Source of the DNA: JBBRMW01 sp038239365
GTDB lineage: Bacteria; Chloroflexota; Anaerolineae; Aggregatilineales; UBA2796
Length of the DNA stretch: 64,000 bases
Assembly: GCA_038239365.1 (NCBI GenBank)
Contig: JBBSEU010000002.1
Coordinates: forward strand, 19,045 to 83,044
Reading direction: 5' to 3'
The stretch's first letter is position 1; the number at the start of each line of letters is the position of its first letter. Shown piece after piece: positions 61,188 to 64,000 of this stretch. Made by a program: the position numbers and the translations under genes. The notes beneath the pieces were generated by a model. That model did not search any database, was not told where the DNA came from, and was given only the letters and a program-made list of their open reading frames with translations.

Positions 61188-61338
61188 ACTAACCCCCTCA
61201 CTATGATCTTTTCATTCACTGTATACAAAACGCGAATGGATTTCTGGACGTTTACCTGACTACGATCAATGCTTTTCCGTCGCCAGCCTGACGTAGACGG
61301 GTTTTTGTTGCAAGAGGTGATTCTAGGAGAAAGGGGAG

Positions 61339-61500
61339 TTACCGCTGATTAACAGTACGTGGATCGAGTGCGTCGCGCAGGCCGTCACCCAGGAAATTGA
61401 AAGCGAACATCGCCAGTGCTAGAAATAGCGCCGGGAAGATGGCCTGATTCGGATAGGTGCTGATGCCCTGCCCCCTTCCGCGATCATGGATCCCCAGCTT
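61339..61500 (-). pseudogene. decayed C-terminal end of an Opp/Dpp-type ABC permease
   Basis: The minus-strand frame ending at 61339 reads FPALFLALAMFAFNFLGDGL followed by RDALDPR, the typical end of OppC/DppC permeases. The preceding TPSWGSMIAEG (also diagnostic) is in the next frame; one base is missing from a G run near 61470. Upstream of TPSWG the expected membrane helices are absent. This is therefore a remnant with a break and a frameshift. The solute-binding protein at 28.8 kb belongs to the same transporter class, but the two need not be related. Confidence 0.75.
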
Positions 61501-61726
61501 GGTGTTGAGCAATCGACGGAAGGCAGCAGCCCACAATCCCTGTGGTTTGTCGGATGTTGGGTAACGGATCCTTTTGTCGCATCTCTATTGAGTTTGGATA
61601 ACATGCCGCATTTGCTTAGCTTGTCAACCATAGTACGTTTTGGAGATCAGGTTCGTTCAGAATTGACGAAACGCTTTTCGTACCACTTGAGTAAAATGTG
61701 AAGGCAGTGCTGTTTGAAAGGTCAAC

Positions 61727-63085
61727 ATGGCGGACTATCGTAATTTGCTGATCATCATTGGGCGTGGCAGTCGTGGCCCGAAGGCGATTTCCAGTATCCA
61801 GGCGCTTGCGTCGATCTTTTCCGAACGGCTGGAACTGCCAGTGTTTCCCTGTTTTCTGGAATTTGGTACCCCGAGCGTAACAGAGGCTTTAGAGTATGTG
61901 GGGGCAGTGTGTCAGGCCGACCATGTGATCGTGCTGCCTTTGTTTCAGGCCGCAAACCCGTTTTTGAAATCGCGCGTTCCGCAGTTGGTGGCACAGGCAG
62001 GCACAGAATGGCCGGGCACTTATTATTTCTACGGCACTCCATTAGATATGCTGTCCAGTTTGTATCAATCGCTCAATGCTGCTGCTCAAACGTTGACCTC
62101 TCAAAATGCGGATACAACAGCTTTACTCATGGTTGGCCGAGGGAGTATTGATCCCGCTGAAAACGCGGAAACGTACAAGGCTGCACGTTTGTTATGGGAA
62201 GCGCAGCGGCAAGCGGCAGTGTGTGATCTGCTAGAGGTGGCGTTTTACAATCACACCATGCCAAACATTCTGACCGGGATCGAACGCTGTATTCGGTTGG
62301 GCACAGACCGAATTATTGTGATGCCGCACTTGCTGTTTGATGGCAGCATCCAGGATCGTATCTGCGAACAAATTGAGTCGGCGCGTAAAGATAATCCATC
62401 TTGCGAAATTGTTGTTGCAGAGCCAATCGAGACGCAATCCAACTTTGTCAAGGCGTTGGCAAACCATTATGCAGAGATGAAACAAGCCGCGCTTGAGGCA
62501 TCAATGCCCGGTTTGCCGTTGGGCTTTTCCCATACGTTCGATATATCAGGCAGTCACACACACAGCCACAGCGCGCAAAACCTTCAAAATTTGCTGCCGC
62601 CGCGCTATCAAAATAAGCCGGTCAGCGCCGCTCCGATGGGTGCCGCAGACCTCATACTGGATGCTAATAATCAGGTAGCCTGGGACGAGATGTGGCAGGG
62701 CTTTTGCGATCTGGCGATGGCGGGTGGACCGCCACACCGGGGCGATCTGCTCGAACCTGTCTCACCCCAGGATGTGGCCGCCGATCCGCTGGCCTATGAG
62801 TCTATCCTTGCCGAACTGGAACGTGGTATTCGGCTGGTTACTGGCTTGCGGACAGTACGCAGTAACGCGGCGGGCTGGGTAGGCGTGGAATGCACGGATG
62901 AGGCGATGGCACTCTGGCTGTTGCGGGCAATCATCGTTGAAAACATCAGCGTGCGCCGTGAAGGTTGCATCCTTTACTTACCTGCTGGTCCCGCCTTTCG
63001 ACTGAGTCACGAGATTAAAAATGTGATCACAGTCATCGCCAAAACACACCACTATTGGAAGGAACACATCACGGCTGCATCGTAG
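61727..63085 (+). CDS. double CbiX-like chelatase homologue with altered histidine motif and extra C-terminal domain
   Basis: 452 residues, AAAGG nine bases before the ATG. Two CbiX-like halves: NLLIIIGRGSRGPKA (from residue 6) and ALLMVGRGSIDPAENAE (about 130). In class II chelatases (CbiX, SirB) this motif is GHGSR with a catalytic histidine; here both read GRGS. The second half keeps a histidine in VMPHLLFDG. A short His-rich insert (SHTHSHS) near 280 may bind metal. The last 150 residues are unassigned. It may be a chelatase variant, a metal carrier, or an inactive relative. Confidence 0.7.
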   Translation: MADYRNLLIIIGRGSRGPKAISSIQALASIFSERLELPVFPCFLEFGTPSVTEALEYVGAVCQADHVIVLPLFQAANPFLKSRVPQLVAQAGTEWPGTYYFYGTPLDMLSSLYQSLNAAAQTLTSQNADTTALLMVGRGSIDPAENAETYKAARLLWEAQRQAAVCDLLEVAFYNHTMPNILTGIERCIRLGTDRIIVMPHLLFDGSIQDRICEQIESARKDNPSCEIVVAEPIETQSNFVKALANHYAEMKQAALEASMPGLPLGFSHTFDISGSHTHSHSAQNLQNLLPPRYQNKPVSAAPMGAADLILDANNQVAWDEMWQGFCDLAMAGGPPHRGDLLEPVSPQDVAADPLAYESILAELERGIRLVTGLRTVRSNAAGWVGVECTDEAMALWLLRAIIVENISVRREGCILYLPAGPAFRLSHEIKNVITVIAKTHHYWKEHITAAS

Positions 63086-63173
63086 CGTCCCTCTCTCAAG
63101 TGCAATATAGTTGACGGTGGAAAATTAGCCCACCTGATATTAAATGGGCTTGAAAGGTACATGGTATTACCCA

Positions 63174-63581
63174 ATGAGCGATAAACTGATCACCTTACAA
63201 ATCCCGGATGATCTGTATGAGCGTGTCGAACAGGCTGCAAGAGCTAGCCAACGCTCACCGGAAACAGTGCTTCTTGAAAGCATTGATGTGTTGTTCGGGA
63301 CTTCATCGGATGATCTGGAACAAACACTGGCCGCGATGTCCGCCTATTCAGAGGCTCAATTGTGGGCGGTAGTTTACCGTCGTCTACCCTGGACTCAATC
63401 GCTGCGACTGCATGAACTAAGCGCCAAAGCCAAACTAATCAAATTAACGAGCGCAGAACAGAGTGAACTTGATAACCTGCTTAATCAGGTCGATCAAGCA
63501 ATGCTGCTTCGCTCCGAAGCGTTGCTACTGCTGCAACAACGTGGTGTTGATATTCAGCGATACCTCAAGCTAACAGCGTAA
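63174..63581 (+). CDS. ribbon-helix-helix-type regulator or antitoxin-like protein
   Basis: 135 residues from ATG 63174; ATG 63144 adds ten residues. The N-terminus ITLQIPDDLYERVEQAARAS resembles an RHH DNA-binding unit, and the rest is helical (LHELSAKAKLIKLTSAEQSE). Its stop overlaps the start of the truncated HNH gene (TAATG). This RHH-HNH pairing is common in Chloroflexota and cyanobacteria; whether it works as antitoxin is not established. Confidence 0.65.
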   Translation: MSDKLITLQIPDDLYERVEQAARASQRSPETVLLESIDVLFGTSSDDLEQTLAAMSAYSEAQLWAVVYRRLPWTQSLRLHELSAKAKLIKLTSAEQSELDNLLNQVDQAMLLRSEALLLLQQRGVDIQRYLKLTA

Positions 63582-63736
63582 TGGCCTTCATTTCGGATAG
63601 CCAACGGGCACGTATTACACAACGCGCCAATGGTTTGTGCGAGTATTGCCAAACCGCGCAGGCTATCGTTATCGAGATGGAAATCGATCACATCGTTCCT
63701 ACTAGCGGTAGTTTGTTGACAGGGGTTAAGCGGTAG
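63581..63736 (+). pseudogene. HNH endonuclease truncated by an insertion
   Basis: The frame opens MAFISDSQRARITQRANGLC then EYC, and reaches MEIDHIVPTS, the first HNH motif half. After about residue 42 the sequence departs from the family and stops at 63736. The missing part should hold the LxNLxLxCxxCN zinc and metal region. The break coincides with the end of a minus-strand transposase gene, so an insertion sequence has cut the gene at about 63705-63715. It is coupled to the RHH gene upstream. Confidence 0.75.
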
Positions 63737-64000
63737 AGTACAGATCAAGACCATGACCGAGGCGAAGAGTGTCAAGGATGTGCTGGAAAAATAGCGGAGG
63801 GGGCAGCGGTGAGAAGGCGTACCAATAGCGCCTGAGCATGATGAAAGGTTCGAGCCAGGCTCTGACCTGACGAAAGGCCAGCGGCCACGACAGTATCCCT
63901 TGTTTTTTTTGGTCTAGGATGAGACGGGGAAGGCAAGGCAGCCGGGTCAGGTAAAATGGCATGATGAGCAGTTTGCCACCAACAAAAGGAGAAAGCACAG
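63726..64000 (-). mobile_element. 3' end of an insertion-sequence transposase, running off the window
   Basis: The minus-strand frame from the window edge to TAA at 63728-63726 ends RYWYAFSPLPPPLFFQHILDT then LRLGHGLDLYSTA, a closing pattern (PPP..., GHxLxLY) of certain transposases; I cannot name the IS family. The element end would be near TGTTGACAGGGG (about 63714-63725), inside the HNH gene. The transposase start and the other terminal repeat lie beyond the window. Confidence 0.55.

Noticed and set aside
1..64000. CRISPR arrays, rRNA and tRNA genes
   Set aside because: Looked for direct repeat-spacer series and for tRNA or rRNA core sequences on both strands; none seen.

Overview
The window looks like chromosome of a mid-GC, metabolically heterotrophic member of the Chloroflexota (Anaerolineae-like). 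This is inference from the gene mix, not from a marker gene: PknB-type kinases, many two-component proteins, DUF512 and DUF1998 proteins, dolichol-type GT-C transferases, DUF2207-like exoproteins and an ADP-forming acetyl-CoA synthetase. No rRNA, tRNA, CRISPR array or prophage is visible. Most of the window is ordinary chromosome; the accessory parts are at both edges, around the restriction-modification gene, and around 42 kb.

Layout. 1-0.6 kb: 3' truncated SMP-30/gluconolactonase gene and the decayed tail of an enolase-superfamily dehydratase. 0.6-8.8 kb: a lone MshEN domain, a GT-C transferase with a PIG-L deacetylase, AzlCD, a NYN nuclease, a possible structured RNA, pterin dehydratase, two methyltransferases and gpmA. 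8.9-12.5 kb: a single-chain MmeI-like restriction-modification enzyme bracketed by GC-rich inverted repeats. 12.5-17.6 kb: TPR protein, two GNAT paralogues, two OmpR-type regulators and an ASKHA kinase. 17.8-26.4 kb: a long plus-strand run (thioesterase, ADP-forming acyl-CoA synthetase, DinB, a Pta-N-like ATPase, Uma2, HIT, enolase, pyruvate kinase). 26.4-34.1 kb: orphan sensor domain, lpdA, a peptide-binding protein and a phosphorelay cluster (large sensor kinase between two CheY-like receivers). 34.3-41.8 kb: SGNH protein, DUF1998 helicase with an inserted HNH domain, MFS exporter, ribosomal protein L25, DUF512 Fe-S protein.

41.8-43.4 kb: the most unusual locus. An XRE regulator is divergent from two tandem copies of a two-gene cassette; each copy encodes a short single-pass membrane coiled-coil protein translationally coupled to a short soluble coiled-coil protein that ends in the same C-terminal motif. 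A near-consensus promoter, a perfect 8+8 palindrome and a perfect 12-bp terminator delimit the operon. I recognise no described family for these four proteins.

43.4-56.5 kb: ftsH, a non-RD PknB-like kinase, formamidase, a membrane-anchored caspase-fold protein that has lost both catalytic residues, a secreted five-repeat protein, a three-gene glycolipid/glycosylation operon (methyltransferase, flippase-like protein, GT39), sigA, yceD and an M20 peptidase. 56.6-61.2 kb: four consecutive minus-strand genes for exported proteins, including a matrixin-like metalloprotease. 61.3-64 kb: a decayed Opp/Dpp permease tail, a double CbiX-like protein lacking the usual histidine motif, and a RHH-HNH gene pair whose HNH gene is cut by an insertion-sequence end running off the window.

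Metabolic theme: gpmA, eno, pyk, lpdA and the ADP-forming acyl-CoA synthetase together are consistent with glycolysis ending in acetyl-CoA and acetate with ATP formation. Regulation theme: six stand-alone receivers or regulators and only one histidine kinase are present, so several signals must arrive from kinases encoded elsewhere.
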